Source: Pontederia crassipes (Eukaryota; Streptophyta; Magnoliopsida; Commelinales; Pontederiaceae). From it: a stretch of DNA of 64,000 nucleotides. A model generated the notes under the pieces. That model had not been told where the DNA came from, ran no database searches, and saw only the letters and a list, made by a program, of their open reading frames with translations. Made by a program: the position numbers and the translations under genes. Location: NCBI GenBank assembly GCA_030549335.1, contig CM060197.1, positions 47,147,654 to 47,211,653 on the forward strand. The letters run 5' to 3'. Numbering within the stretch: position 1 is the first letter of the stretch; the number at the start of each line of letters is the position of its first letter. This document shows positions 1 through 11,902 of the stretch, one piece after another.

Positions 1-1028
1 TTTCTGTTACGGCCTTCCTGTTACACCCTATTCTATTACCCCTTTCTGTTACGGCCTTCCTGTTACACCCTATTCTATTACCCCCTTTCTGTTACGGCCT
101 TCCTGTTACACCCTATTCTATTACCCCCTTTCTGTTACGGCCTTCCTGTTACACCCTTTTCTCTCTCTTCTTTTCTCTCTCTCCCAACTTCTCGGCCGTA
201 AAACCTAATCTCCAATTTTTTTTTCTTTTAATTCCATTACGGCCAATCCATTACGGCCAATCCCTTTTCTATTCTATTACGGCCGAAATTCTTTTACCCC
301 TATTCCATTACGGCTTTCAACTTTTACTTCCTTTCCGTTACGGCCATCCCGTTACGGCCTATCCATTACGGCCGTAAAACTCTACTCTTCGGCCGTAACA
401 CTTTTTTTTTATTTCCTTTACGGCCAATCTATCTCCCCTTTTCTCTTTCTTCCTTTTCTCTCTCTATTATTTCATTACGGCCGAAACCTAATTCCTCGGC
501 CGTAAAAAACCCTACTCTCCTCTCTCTATTATTTCATTACGGCCGAAACCTAACTCTTCGGCCGTAAAATTATTATTATATATTTTTTTTTCTTTCAACA
601 AAGTCGATATGAATAGGCTTTACAAAAATTAACATAATCTAATAAACCTACGGATCCCCTCTACGTACCTGCGAGCCTTGTCCTCTGAGGTCGTCGAAGA
701 CGAAGCCGAAAATCACGCAGACGGAGTCATTCGTACCCCCCTACTCTTATTTATAGTGTTTATAGATTTTTAATTATTCTCTAACCATATTATCTAATCT
801 CAATCAAATTAAATCTTCTAATTTATCCTTTTAACCATTCCCTATTTATTCTAATATTTAATTAGATAAATTACGAAATTAATTGAATAATCCCATCCCA
901 AATCAAACTCCTCTCAATTATTTTATTTTTATTTTCGGAATTATTAAATATAGTAATAACAATATTTCTTCAAAATAAAATAATAAAATATCTATTTATT
1001 AAACCTAAAAAAAATATGGGTCGTTACA
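1..1028 (-). repeat. 3' LTR of the Tekay-type element, partial at window edge
   Basis: Matches about 7363-8390 almost base for base, including the end of the 42-43-bp array (1-150), the TTACGGCC-rich stretch and the terminal GGTCGTTACA. The first part of this LTR lies outside the window. Confidence 0.93.
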
Positions 1029-1087
1029 TCATAACCTCCTTAAAAATAAATTCGTCCTCGAATTTGAATAAAAGAAGTTATATTATC

Positions 1088-4000
1088 TCACCTAAATAGT
1101 TCTGGAAAATCTCTTCTCATTTCTTCTTCCAGTTCCCAGGTGGCATCTTCATCTCTATGATGTGTCCAAGCCACCCTCACCATGGGTACCATTTTATTCT
1201 TCATATGCTTAGTTTGGTACTCCAAGATTTCTATAGGCTGCTCAGCATATGTCAGATCTACATTCAAATTTGGTTCCTCCATATTCACCACATTAGCATC
1301 ATCATGTTGGTACTTGCGCAACATGGACACGTGAAAGACATTATGCACGTGTCCATATGATGGAGGCAACGCCAACCTACAAGCTGCATCTCCGATCAAT
1401 GCAAGTACTTCGAAGGGGCCAACATATCTTGGACTCAACTTACCCTTCTTGCTGAATCTCATTACCCCTTTCATTGGAGAAACTTTTAACATAACTCGAT
1501 CTCCCACTTTAAAAATTTGTTCTCTTCTCTTCTTGTCAGCATATGTTTTCTGTCTTGTGAATGCTGTTTTCAATCTCTCTCTAATAAGGCGAACTTTTTC
1601 AGCATCTTCCTTGGTTTGCTTCATTAACTCTTCTGATAAGAATTGTCGTCCTCCCACCTCACTCCAACAGATGGGGGAGCGACAAGGCCTTCCGTACATT
1701 GCTGCAAATGGTGCCATGCCTATGCTGGAGTGGTAACTGTTATTGTATGCGAACTCGATCAGTGGGAGGTGCGTGTCCCAACTGCCACTCCAGTCCAACG
1801 CACATGCACGGAGCATGTCTTCTAATGTCTGAATCGTTCGTTCAGATTGCCCGTCTGTCTGAGGATGGAACGCAGTACTGAAATTTAATTTTGTTCCAAA
1901 AGCACTTTGGATGCTCCGCCAAAATTTGGCTGTAAACCGTGGATCTCTATCCGACACAATGGAGACTAGCACTCCATGTAGTCGGATAACCTCCTTAATA
2001 TAAACGTCCATTAGACTTTCGACAGACTGTTTCCATTTGATGGGGATGAAATGGGCTGCCTTGCTAAACCGGTCCACCACCACCCATATCGCATCATGGC
2101 CTTGTTGAGTTCTTGGAAGCCCAGTGACGAAATCCATAGTCACCTTTTCCCATTTCCATTGTGGGATTCCAAGTTCTTGTAGTACACCGTAAGGTCTCTG
2201 ATGTTCCACTTTCACTTGTTGGCATACTAGACATCTTGCAACGTACTCAGCCACATCCTTCTTCATATTATTCCACCAGAAGGTCCGTTGCAAGTCTTTG
2301 AACATCTTCGTGCTTCCAGGATGAATGGCGAACTCCGACTTGTGGCACTCATCCAACACTTGTCTTCTCAATGCTTCATACTCAGGGACCCACAATCGTC
2401 CCCTATATCTGATCACTCCACCTGTGACCGTAAAATCTGTAGGAATCTTTTCGCACAACTTGAGTAGGTGGTTGTACTCGTTATCGTTTGGTTGTGCTTT
2501 GCCTATCTTCAATAGTAGCTCGGGTTGCATGCCGAGGTGTGCCATAATTCGTATACCGTCGCTGCTGGTCACTGGACTGACCTGGATAATGCAGTCAATC
2601 ATGTTCCAACGACTCACTCTCAGGCATGCGAGGGATCCTCCCCATTTTCTACTAAGTGCGTCAGCAACTGAGTTTGCCTTCCCTGGATGATAGCTGATAG
2701 CGAACTCATAATCCTTTAGAAACTCAATCCACCTCCTCTGACGCATATTCAAGTCTTTTTGAGAGAAAATGTATTTCAAGCTCTTGTGGTCTGTGAAGAT
2801 TTCGAACTCTTCGCCATACAAATAGTGTCGCCAAATTTTGAGGGCGAAGACCACAGCTGCTAATTCGAGATCATGCGTCGGATAATTCTTCTCATGCTTC
2901 TTTAATTGTCTTGATGCATATGCAATTACCTTCCCGTGTTGCATCAAGACGCATCCTAAACCAGTGCCGCATGCGTCGCTATATATGACATAACCTCCTT
3001 GGCCTGAAGGTATGGTCAGAATGGGCGCCGTTGTCAATCTCTTCTTTAACTCTTGAAAACTATCTTCACACCTTTGTGACCATTCATACTTGATGCCTTT
3101 TTTAGTGAGATTTGTTAGTGGCGATGCAATTTTGGAAAAGTCCTGAATGAATCTCCTGTAATATCCAGCAAGTCCAAGAAAGCTTCTAATCTCTGACGCA
3201 TTTTTCGGTTGTGCCCAGTTGGCAACTGCTTCCACCTTTGCAGGATCTACCGATATTCCCTTTTCACTGATAATATGCCCGAGGAACATAATCTCTTTCA
3301 ACCAGAACTCACATTTCGAGAATTTGGCGTACAATTTGTGCTCCCGTAAGGTTTGTAGCACAACTCTTAGATGTTCCTCGTGTTCTTCTGGGCTCGACGA
3401 ATATATAAGAATGTCATCGACGAAGACGATTACGAACTTGTCCAAGTACGGCCTGAATACTCTATTCATCAAGTCCATGAAGGCTGCGGGGGCATTGGTC
3501 AGCCCAAATGGCATCACTAAGAACTCATAATGCCCGTATCTTGTTCTGAAAGCGGTCTTCGGCACATCATCATCAGTGATTCGTAGTTGATGATAGCCAC
3601 TTCTCAGATCAATCTTCGAGAATACCTTTGCCGAAGACAATTGGTCGAACAGGTCGTCGATTCTTGGTAGTGGATACTTGTTCTTAATCGTGACCTTGTT
3701 CAACATCCGATAGTCTATGCACAGCCTCATCGACCCGTCCTTCTTCTTTACAAACAATACTGGAGCGCCCCATGGAGAAACGCTCGGTCGAATGAATCCC
3801 TTATCCAGCAACTCCTGGATTTGGGTCTTCAATTCTAGCATTTCCGCTGGAGCCATTCGATAAGGAGCCTTAGATATAGGTGTCGTGCCCGGCACTAAGT
3901 CAATGCGGAAGTCAATCTCCCGTCGTGGTGGCAATCCTGAAACGTCATCTGGAAAGACGTCTGGAAACTCCTTCACCACAGCAATGCTATCTCGATCTAC

Positions 4001-5623
4001 TTCAACTCTGTCTGTCTTGATCACACTTGCCAGGAAACCCCGGCATCCTTTCTTTAGCATCTTTTGTGCCTTTAAAGCTGACACTAGGATCTTGCCCCTC
4101 TCTAGTGGTGTACCTCTGACAACAGTCTGAGGTCCTCCTGGCGTTCCGATCAGTATCTTCTTTGCTCGACAATGTAGGTAGGCGTCATGGTATGACAACC
4201 AGTCCATACCCAACACCGCATCGTAGTCCCTAATCGGAATGATGATGAGGTCTGCGGAGAAGTTCTTGCCTTCCACTTCGACCGGCACCATGGGGATGTA
4301 CTTCTGGGTAACAATGGACCCCAGAGGTGTGCCGATGTCGAGTGGAAAACTAGTCGCTTGTGGCTTTATGCTCAATAACGGAGCGAATTGCTCCGAAATG
4401 AACGAATGTGTAGCACCAGAATCAAAGAGAATATTAGCATGAACACCATCAATTTTTAGCGTACCTTGGATGGTGTCATTCGCCCTTTGCTCGTCTGCAG
4501 GCTTCATGTTGTATACTCGACCTTGCACCATTCTAGGTGGTCCGTCGTTACGTTGCGGCGGAGGTCCAGCACGCCTTGGCTCTTTGCAGTCTCTAGCGAA
4601 ATGTCCCATCTTACCACAGTTCAGGCACGCTCCAGTTCTTCGGTAGCACTCACCGGGATGCATTCTGTTGCAGTAGTTGCACGGTGCTCTAGGCGGTTGA
4701 GGCTCATTCCTTGCTGGATATGGTCTTCCCCGATTGCGATCATCTCTGCGGCGGGGATCTCGCCTAGCCTGTCTTCTACCTTTGTTTCCATATCTGTTCT
4801 GATACTGATTGGCCGGTGCTTGGTTTTGTTGCTTGTCGACTGTCTTATCACCATCTTCTAGATAAATGGCAAATTCTTCAGCGAATTGGAGGGTCTGGCA
4901 GTTACCCCCTTTTACCCTTTCTCTGAGGTTGGGTTTCAGGCCATCCACCCAACGCTTCACTCGATCAAGTTCCGACTGCTGTAAGGTGGAGTACTTCTCT
5001 AGGCTTAGAAACTTGGAAAGGTACTGCTTTATAGTCATAGTACCCTGTTGGAGTGTCAGGTACTCCTTCTGCTTCCTGCCCCTTTCATAGGCTGGTATGT
5101 AGCGATTCTCGAACGCCTTCTTGAATTCTCCCCAGGTGATGTTGTCCTGGCCGGAGAACGTAGTGAGCTTGGTGGCCTTCCACCAATCTCTGGCATCTGC
5201 CGTCAGTTTTCTGGTAGCGTAAATTATCTTGCGATCCTCGCCGCAATCCATCTCAAGGAATATCTGTTCTATCTCCTCAATCCATTCCTCTGCATTCTCA
5301 AAGTCACCCTTCCCGCTGAACTGAGGGGGCTGCAATCTGAGGAACCGCTCAATGGTGTCTTTACGATCATGATGTGGTGGCACATTGGGACTCGAGTACT
5401 CAGTGTGCACTGAGTGGAACTCCGATTGTAGTAGTCCCTGTCTCAGTTGTTCCCCTCGGTACCCATTAGCCTGGGCCTGATCCACTTGGAAGCCATATAC
5501 TTGTTGTCTACTCATTTCTTGGTTCAGGGCACGTTGATTATTAGGTTGAGAACCTTGGGCCTCCTGACCGGCCCGCTGTAGCCCACTTCTGCGAGCTCGT
5601 GGTATCTGACTCGGAAATACCAT
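1088..5623 (-). CDS. Gag-Pol polyprotein of the Tekay-type element (single open frame)
   Basis: A 1511-residue polyprotein typical of plant chromoviruses. Domains in order: Gag (about residues 85-260, with the WWKATKL region), a CCHC zinc knuckle [14 protein letters not shown] (about 335-350), aspartic protease with FDSGATHSF (about 398), reverse transcriptase with FVDDILIYS (about 733), RNase H with [11 protein letters not shown] and [10 protein letters not shown], and integrase with an HHCC zinc-binding region (about 1100-1135) followed by its catalytic core. The C-terminal tail has [20 protein letters not shown], a chromodomain-like end that places it in the Tekay/Del lineage, where such tails are thought to steer integration to particular chromatin. 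The product would form virus-like particles in the cytoplasm and copy the element RNA. The frame looks whole. Confidence 0.95.
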   Translation of the reverse strand: MVFPSQIPRARRSGLQRAGQEAQGSQPNNQRALNQEMSRQQVYGFQVDQAQANGYRGEQLRQGLLQSEFHSVHTEYSSPNVPPHHDRKDTIERFLRLQPPQFSGKGDFENAEEWIEEIEQIFLEMDCGEDRKIIYATRKLTADARDWWKATKLTTFSGQDNITWGEFKKAFENRYIPAYERGRKQKEYLTLQQGTMTIKQYLSKFLSLEKYSTLQQSELDRVKRWVDGLKPNLRERVKGGNCQTLQFAEEFAIYLEDGDKTVDKQQNQAPANQYQNRYGNKGRRQARRDPRRRDDRNRGRPYPARNEPQPPRAPCNYCNRMHPGECYRRTGACLNCGKMGHFARDCKEPRRAGPPPQRNDGPPRMVQGRVYNMKPADEQRANDTIQGTLKIDGVHANILFDSGATHSFISEQFAPLLSIKPQATSFPLDIGTPLGSIVTQKYIPMVPVEVEGKNFSADLIIIPIRDYDAVLGMDWLSYHDAYLHCRAKKILIGTPGGPQTVVRGTPLERGKILVSALKAQKMLKKGCRGFLASVIKTDRVEVDRDSIAVVKEFPDVFPDDVSGLPPRREIDFRIDLVPGTTPISKAPYRMAPAEMLELKTQIQELLDKGFIRPSVSPWGAPVLFVKKKDGSMRLCIDYRMLNKVTIKNKYPLPRIDDLFDQLSSAKVFSKIDLRSGYHQLRITDDDVPKTAFRTRYGHYEFLVMPFGLTNAPAAFMDLMNRVFRPYLDKFVIVFVDDILIYSSSPEEHEEHLRVVLQTLREHKLYAKFSKCEFWLKEIMFLGHIISEKGISVDPAKVEAVANWAQPKNASEIRSFLGLAGYYRRFIQDFSKIASPLTNLTKKGIKYEWSQRCEDSFQELKKRLTTAPILTIPSGQGGYVIYSDACGTGLGCVLMQHGKVIAYASRQLKKHEKNYPTHDLELAAVVFALKIWRHYLYGEEFEIFTDHKSLKYIFSQKDLNMRQRRWIEFLKDYEFAISYHPGKANSVADALSRKWGGSLACLRVSRWNMIDCIIQVSPVTSSDGIRIMAHLGMQPELLLKIGKAQPNDNEYNHLLKLCEKIPTDFTVTGGVIRYRGRLWVPEYEALRRQVLDECHKSEFAIHPGSTKMFKDLQRTFWWNNMKKDVAEYVARCLVCQQVKVEHQRPYGVLQELGIPQWKWEKVTMDFVTGLPRTQQGHDAIWVVVDRFSKAAHFIPIKWKQSVESLMDVYIKEVIRLHGVLVSIVSDRDPRFTAKFWRSIQSAFGTKLNFSTAFHPQTDGQSERTIQTLEDMLRACALDWSGSWDTHLPLIEFAYNNSYHSSIGMAPFAAMYGRPCRSPICWSEVGGRQFLSEELMKQTKEDAEKVRLIRERLKTAFTRQKTYADKKRREQIFKVGDRVMLKVSPMKGVMRFSKKGKLSPRYVGPFEVLALIGDAACRLALPPSYGHVHNVFHVSMLRKYQHDDANVVNMEEPNLNVDLTYAEQPIEILEYQTKHMKNKMVPMVRVAWTHHRDEDATWELEEEMRRDFPELFR

Positions 5624-5818
5624 CTTAGGAGGAGTCTGTTCTCACACAACAATAACAATGAAATTCATAAGTGTGAGCTCAATAATACGTAGCACAATTC
5701 AATACTTACTTAACCCTACTGGATGGCTGCAGTGGTTGCTCGTGACAGTTGCACATGGACTCAATTCTATCTATTAGAGACAGCTAAGAAGTGTCTCTCC
5801 TTAGGCTCTGATACCTTC

Positions 5819-8390
5819 TGTAACGCCCCGAGACCCACGTGACTTTCACGTGCTCAGAGTCGTCCCAGAGGCGCTACTCAATTTTCTATAAAACATTTTT
5901 TTGCAGAATATAAACAATAAATGCGGAAGACTTTTTCAATAATAACAACTAATAATCCATTATATTCAAAATAATTAAAATATTAATAAGTTCACAATTC
6001 TAATAAATGCGGAAATAATAAAAACTAGACAACTCAATCTAGAACATGTGCAACATCTGTCTATCACTGAGCATAGCCACCTGCAGGATCATCCTCTATC
6101 GAAGTACTCTCACCTGCACGGATCCAGGTACAGGGAAATATCCATGAGTATAAAAAAATACTCAGTACGTAGGGTCTAAAAGACAATCAATATGCTCAAT
6201 CGAAAATAAGATAAAATTAATAATGAGTCGATTGAGCAGTCAATACAATAATCAATTAACAATTTATCAATATAAACAATATATCAGGCTATGGTCAACA
6301 GACCAATGTAAATCAATAACAATTGTTCCAATTAATAATTATCAATTGCCTGATTAATAAATCAATATTCAATTAACAATTTTCAATTCAATAATCAATG
6401 GTCATTGGCCAATAACGATTCAATTCAATAGGGCAATAGTAATTGCCAACTCCATGCCAATATATCCAAATGACCATGATTTAATTCTATTTACTGCAAT
6501 TCCAATTTCAATTCAATTCAATTCGATTCGATTTTTAATGTTCGGAGTTATCCAATTCAATGAGGAGCGCTCAGTCAATTAAGGGACACCATGCCACTTT
6601 CATGCAGGCCAGTGGGGGATCAGTGCCACGGCAAGCCCAATACGATTCAATGGGTTCGTGTATGGTGGGGGACGAGTGATCATACACAGGACAGCCATAG
6701 TTTTTACACTATCTTCCCCATTCAATTCAATTCAATTGGTCCCGGCTTAGTGGCAATCAGTGAACATGGGCCCAGTAGCTTTCAGCTTTTATCTTATTTA
6801 CCTAAAATGTCTATCTTTAAATAAATTATTAATGAAATAAATTCTGAACTCCAAACTAAGTAGGTCAACAATACAATCAAAATCAAAGTTCATCATAGTA
6901 TAAACAAATCAATCACCAACAATATCATTGATACATCAAATTAATTAATAACAACGATAATAATCAGTAATTAAAATTTACTCAAAAATAAATAATAACT
7001 CTCGGTAGTACTCTCTGTTCATTACGGCCGTAACATCATTTTTCTTCTCTCCATCTTCTCTGATTTTTTTTACGGCCGTAAATTCTCTCTCCAAATTTTT
7101 ACCCCCTATTTCATTACTGTCATAAACTTTTACACCCTATTCTATTACCCCCTTTCTGTTACGGCCTTCCTGTTACACCCTATTCTATTACCCCTTTCTG
7201 TTACGGCCTTCCTGTTACACCATATTCTATTACCCCTTTTTGTTACGGCCTTCCTGTTACACCCTATTCTATTACCCCCTTTCTGTTACGGCCTTCCTGT
7301 TACACCCTATTCTATTACCCCTTTCTGTTACGGCCTTCCTGTTACACCCTATTCTATTACCCCCTTTCTGTTACGGCCTTCCTGTTACACCCTATTCTAT
7401 TACCCCTTTCTGTTACGGCCTTCCTGTTACACCCTATTCTATTACCCCCTTTCTGTTACGGCCTTCCTGTTACACCCTATTCTATTACCCCCTTTCTGTT
7501 ACGGCCTTCCTGTTACACCCTTTTCTCTCTCTTCTTTTCTCTCTCTCCCAACTTCTCGGCCGTAAAACCTAATCTCCAATTTTTTTTTCTTTTAATTCCA
7601 TTACGGCCAATCCATTACGGCCAATCCCTTTTCTATTCTGGCCGAAATTCTTTTACCCCTATTCCATTACGGCTTTCAACTTTTACTTCCTTTCCGTTAT
7701 GGCCATCCCGTTACGGCCTATCCATTACGGCCGTAAAACTCTACTCTTCGGCCGTAACACTTTTTTTTTTATTTCCTTTACGGCCAATCTATCTCCCCTT
7801 TTCTCTTTCTTCCTTTTCTCTCTCTATTATTTCATTACGGCCGAAACCTAATTCCTCGGCCGTAAAAAACCCTACTCTCCTCTCTCTATTATTTCATTAC
7901 GGCCGAAACCTAACTCTTCGGCCGTAAAATTATTATTATATATTTTTTTTTTCTTTCAACAAAGTCGATATGAATAGGCTTTACAAAAATTAACATAATC
8001 TAATAAACCTACGGATCCCCTCTACGTACCTGCGAGCCTTGTCCTCTGAGGTCGTCGAAGACGAAGCCGAAAATCACGCAGACGGAGTCATTCGTACCCC
8101 CCCTACTCTTATTTATAGTGTTTATAGATTTTTAATTATTCTCTAACCATATTATCTAATCTCAATCAAATTAAATCCTCTAATTTATCCTTTTAACCAT
8201 TCCCTATTTATTCTAATATTTAATTAGATAAATTACGAAATTAATTGAATAATCCCATCCCAAATCAAACTCCTCTCAATTATTTTATTTTTATTTTCGG
8301 AATTATTAAATATAGTAATAACAATATTTCTTCAAAATAAAATAATAAAATATCTATTTATTAAACCTAAAAAAAATATGGGTCGTTACA
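5819..8390 (-). repeat. 5' LTR of the Tekay-type element (2572 bp)
   Basis: This is the complete right-hand LTR, starting TGTAACGCCCCGAG and ending GGGTCGTTACA on the plus strand. A minus-strand TATA-like box, CTATAAATAAG, lies at 8108-8118, so transcription should start a little to its left and run through the repeat-rich middle. It contains short-period TTCAA repeats (about 6490-6740), many TTACGGCC words, and a 42-43-bp tandem array (about 7130-7520). Confidence 0.92.
7130..7525. repeat. 42-43-bp tandem array inside the LTR
   Basis: About nine head-to-tail copies of a 42-43-bp unit. Each unit holds CTGTTACGGCCTTCCTGTTAC followed by an ACCCTATTCTATTACCCC-type segment. Copies differ mainly by the length of one C run. 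Part of the same array is seen at 1-150 in the other LTR. The related element at 49203-58543 has no such array, so it expanded after the two copies diverged. The plus-strand open frame across it is a by-product of the repeat and is not a gene. Confidence 0.9.
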
Positions 8391-8989
8391 TCCTCAGTTT
8401 CAAGTCCTACGCGGGTAGAGTTGTTCACAACATCACGTTCGAGGAAGGATTTCAAGTAGAATTTAGTCCACCGGACACCTTGACCACGAGTGGGACTGGC
8501 CAGAGCAACTCCGTTGGGATGCTGACGTTGGCCAGCGAGCGAGTTATTTGTGACTGGGCGGTCGAGTCTCTGTCCTGCGCGGAGGCCGAGCGAAAGAAGA
8601 GCAAATTCGCGTGTCGCAGCCGTAACAGTGCATGCGTCGACACGGATGTGACGAGTGTGAATCGCACAGGATATTACTGCAAATGCCGGGATGGCTTCCA
8701 AGGAAATCCGTACATTTCAGACGGCTGCATAGGTACTTAATTTCTTAATTTTATTTATTATTCTTTAGTTAAGTGTAGGACTAGCAATAAATCAAGTTAG
8801 CTCGAGAATAACTCAAACCTAAAAAGAAAGTTCAAATATGTGTTATTTACTAATTTTATCAAGTCCGAACTAGTTTGTTAGCCTATTAGGCTCAAATATT
8901 ATGGTCCTGTTGACAATTGAAATCTTGATTCCATCTAATTCTAACAAATTTCGTCACGTTTAAAAAAAAAAAGTCACGTAACCCTTTTT

Positions 8990-9440
8990 CCTACTCTTGA
9001 TTCCACCAACCATGCAGGCACATGTTTCTTTCTTTTTTTTTTGGATTGTCGTGTTTGACATTTTTTTTATTTTCGTTTATTTTATTTTCTCTCACACATA
9101 TATCCTGTAAAATAATTTATTTATTAAATATAAATTATTTATTATAGCATATTAATATAATATTATTTCTCACTTGTTATTTCATTAAATTTTTTTAATA
9201 TTTTACTACATATAATTTATTAAAAATCCAATTTTTAAATATTTAAATAATATATTTTAAAAAAAAATTTACTTTTTTTATTTTTAATTATTAATAAAAT
9301 TTTATTTTATATTTATAATATCAATTTTTATGTCAAAATCCACCAAGAATTAATCCATCACATTTATTTATTTTTCTATCACATCAACTACTTTATTCCT
9401 CGTTATCAAATTTTACTCATCCAAATACACTCCGAACTAC
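8990..9440. repeat. MITE-like AT-rich repeat, family shared with 33391-34616
   Basis: Shares long near-identical stretches with the segment upstream of WAK B, for example AAAATCCACCAAGAATTAAT against AAAATCCACTAAAAATTAAT, each followed by a CATCACATTTAT run. Exact ends are unclear here. The right end, near CCAAATACACTCC, resembles the AAACACACCTC end of the other copy. Confidence 0.55.
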
Positions 9441-9501
9441 GGGAACTTGGTAGAACTTCAGTTCTAATTGCCAAACGACCCTTATAAGTTAAAATCATTG
9501 T

Positions 9502-9537
<36 letters not shown>

Positions 9538-9745
9538 GAATGATACTATGATTTAAGTTTAATATATTTTGCTATATATTTTTAATTAATATGTTGGCCT
9601 TGCAATTGCAAACTAATGAGGTAGGATATCTATGAATATGTTGCGCTTGACTTAACTTGTTTGGCACGACAAATGCAAATGCCGTCAAAGCGATTGATCA
9701 GCTCAAACATCTTAAAACATTCGAGACACAAACGTATAATCTTAT

Positions 9746-11091
9746 CACCACAAGACACAAACCGTCGGTAATCAGCTCAAAAACTGTCAGTAACACAATT
9801 ACCAACTATTTTTCAGACGAAATCAATCCGTCGGAAAAATGCTCATCGCAAATCGATTTACGACGGTTAAAAAAAATCGTCGATAATAGCGACGGTTTGA
9901 ACCGTCAGAAAATTCCCGACGGTTCCAGCCGTCGAAGCTTTCCGACGGTTATAACCGCCAGAAAAGTCCGACGGTTCCAACCATCGAAACTTTTCGATGA
10001 TCGCAACTGTTGATCTTTCGGCAGTCGCAACCGTTGTAAAGAATTTTTTAAAAATAAAAAAACTAGCGGCCGGATCCGGCTGGATTCGGCCGCCAGTGGC
10101 CGGAAAGAAAGAGAGAGAAAGAGAAAGAGAGAGAGAGACGCCGACGAAGAGAGAGACGCCAACGGTCGACGCTTGACGTCCGGCCAGAGGCTTATCGACC
10201 GAGAGGGAGAGGGAGAGGGGGAGAGAGAGAGAGGAGACGAGGGAGAGAGAGGAGAGGGGGAATTATAATAGAGGTATTATATATATAAGATGAGAGAAAG
10301 CGGGAAAAAGAAAAAAAAAGTGGGATAACGAAATTTTAATTACCGACGGCTCCGACCGTCGGAAATGTAAATATTAATTATTTTTAAAATTACCGACGGT
10401 TGTGACCGTCGAAAAAATATTTAATTATATATAATATTTATTTTTTATTTTACCGATGGTTTGAACCGTCGGTAATTATTACCGACGGTCGAAACTGTCG
10501 GTAATTACGACGGTTTGAATCATCACTAATTATATTAATAAAATACTCCTCATATGATATTATTATACATTTACCGACGGTTCCGACCGTCGGAAACTGC
10601 GTCGGATTTTGCGACGGATGGATATCCGTCGGAAATATCGACGTTCCTAATAATCGAAAAATTTAATAATAATATAATAAAGTATATAGTTTATTTTTTT
10701 ATTTCCGACGGTCGTAACCGTCGGAAAATCCGTTGCAAATTGCGACTGATGGATATCCGTCGAAAATATCGACGTTCCTAATCGTCAAAAAATAAAATAA
10801 TAATATAATAAATTATATAATTTATTATTTTTCCTTCCGACGGTCGTAACCGTCGAAAAATCCGTCGCAAATTGCGACAGATGGATATCCATCAGAAATA
10901 TCGACGTTCCTAACCGTGAAAAAACAAAATAATAATATAACAAATTACATAATCTATTATTTCCATTTTTTACGGTTGTAACCGTCGAAAAATCTGGCGG
11001 AAATGGAATCGTCGTAAAATCCGTCACAAATTGCGACGGATTTCAAACCGTCAGAAATTGCCCGTCGAAAAATGACAATTTTCCTGTAGTG
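9746..11091. mobile_element. Non-autonomous CACTA (En/Spm-type) DNA transposon
   Basis: The right end reads CCTGTAGTG, the complement of CACTACAGG, a classic CACTA terminus. The left end reads CACCACAAGACAC, a slightly changed CACTACAAG-type terminus. Both ends are flanked by the trinucleotide TAT (9743-9745 and 11092-11094), the 3-bp target duplication expected for this superfamily. The interior is packed with direct and inverted copies of GACGGTT/AACCGTC words (about 9765-10000 and 10330-11065), as in CACTA subterminal transposase-binding regions. The middle (about 10080-10260) is a GA-rich tract. At 1346 bp with no transposase it must have moved in trans. Confidence 0.85.
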
Positions 11092-11902
11092 TATTAAGTA
11101 TCCAATAAGTATTTAAGATAGTTATTTTACCCAGGTCAAAAAATAAAGTTTATTCTCTTCTAGTGTCAGCGTTATTACGAATAAAAATTAATGGAAACTT
11201 TGTTTAATGAAAGTATTGATATTAATCAAATTTTAATGCAAAATTATTATTAATGTTATAGTAACTCATTTGATATATAGGACAAATATTTATATGCAAA
11301 CAATATGAGATGCATAACATTATTATAAACTCCACGGTGCATAAGGAATTGAATTGTAGTAATAAGAATTTGTATTAAGATTATAAATAATCATAAATGT
11401 AAAGTTTTAAACTTTCCAGAATCATATGTATAAATTGTGATAACCAATAAAACATTCAAAACAATACCTAATTAGTCAAGACAAAAAAAAAATCATCAAT
11501 ATTTAGTTCCAGCAAATGCATGAATTGAAAATTATGCACGTTTACAAGTTACCTAAAATTATATATATACACTATATATATACATTAGTTTTAATCCAAA
11601 CATTTTGATAGTTAACTTATTTCCACTCGGTGGTTTGTTAGATATTGATGAATGCAAGAATCCCCAAGTATATGCTTGTTTTGGTGTGTGTGTTAATTCT
11701 GTTGGAAATTACTCTTGTACCTGTCCACCTGGAACGCAAGGCGATCCTACAAAAGGCATGTGCATATCTCACAGTAAAGAAGACCTAATATTGGGTAAAT
11801 ACATCAGACTTTTCTTGTGTTAAATTATTAGACATTGACATGCATTTTAGAAAATTACATAAGAAAAAAATGTATGCAATTGACAAAATATATATGATGC
11901 AG

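Larger units (their letters stand above)
1..8390 (-). mobile_element. Ty3/gypsy (Tekay/Del-type chromovirus) LTR retrotransposon, nearly whole, left end outside window
   Basis: A minus-strand element with LTRs that begin TGTAACG and end CGTTACA on the plus strand. The right LTR (5' LTR in element sense) is 5819-8390. The left LTR is seen only from window base 1 to 1028. Next to the right LTR, minus strand, is a methionine-initiator-type primer site containing GGTATCAGAGCC (about 5804-5816). Next to the left LTR is a purine-rich tract, AAGGAGGTTATGA. Between them lies one long gag-pol frame. The two LTRs are nearly identical over the roughly 1 kb that can be compared, so the insertion is young. 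It interrupts a WAK exon at 8390/8391. The target duplication would be TCCTC (8391-8395), but its partner lies outside the window. The coding part looks whole. Confidence 0.95.
8733..11641 (+). other. Intron of WAK copy A carrying two transposon-derived segments
   Basis: A 2909-bp AT-rich intron with GTACTT donor and TTTGTTAG acceptor. It holds a MITE-like stretch (about 8990-9440) related to one upstream of WAK B, a poly-A/TA microsatellite (about 9508-9536) and a CACTA element (9746-11091). The remaining sequence shows no genes. Confidence 0.8.

Noticed and set aside
7130-7525. CRISPR-like regular array
   Set aside because: Units are contiguous without unique spacers, lie inside a retrotransposon LTR, and the DNA is eukaryotic.
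7240-7572. Plus-strand open frame with repeated VTAFLLHPILLP words
   Set aside because: It is the translation of the 42-43-bp tandem array inside an LTR. The open frame follows from the repeat length and has no gene context.
10080-10265. Low-complexity minus-strand frame (Ser/Leu-rich, signal-peptide-like)
   Set aside because: It is read from a GA-rich tract inside the CACTA element, so the apparent signal peptide is a composition effect.
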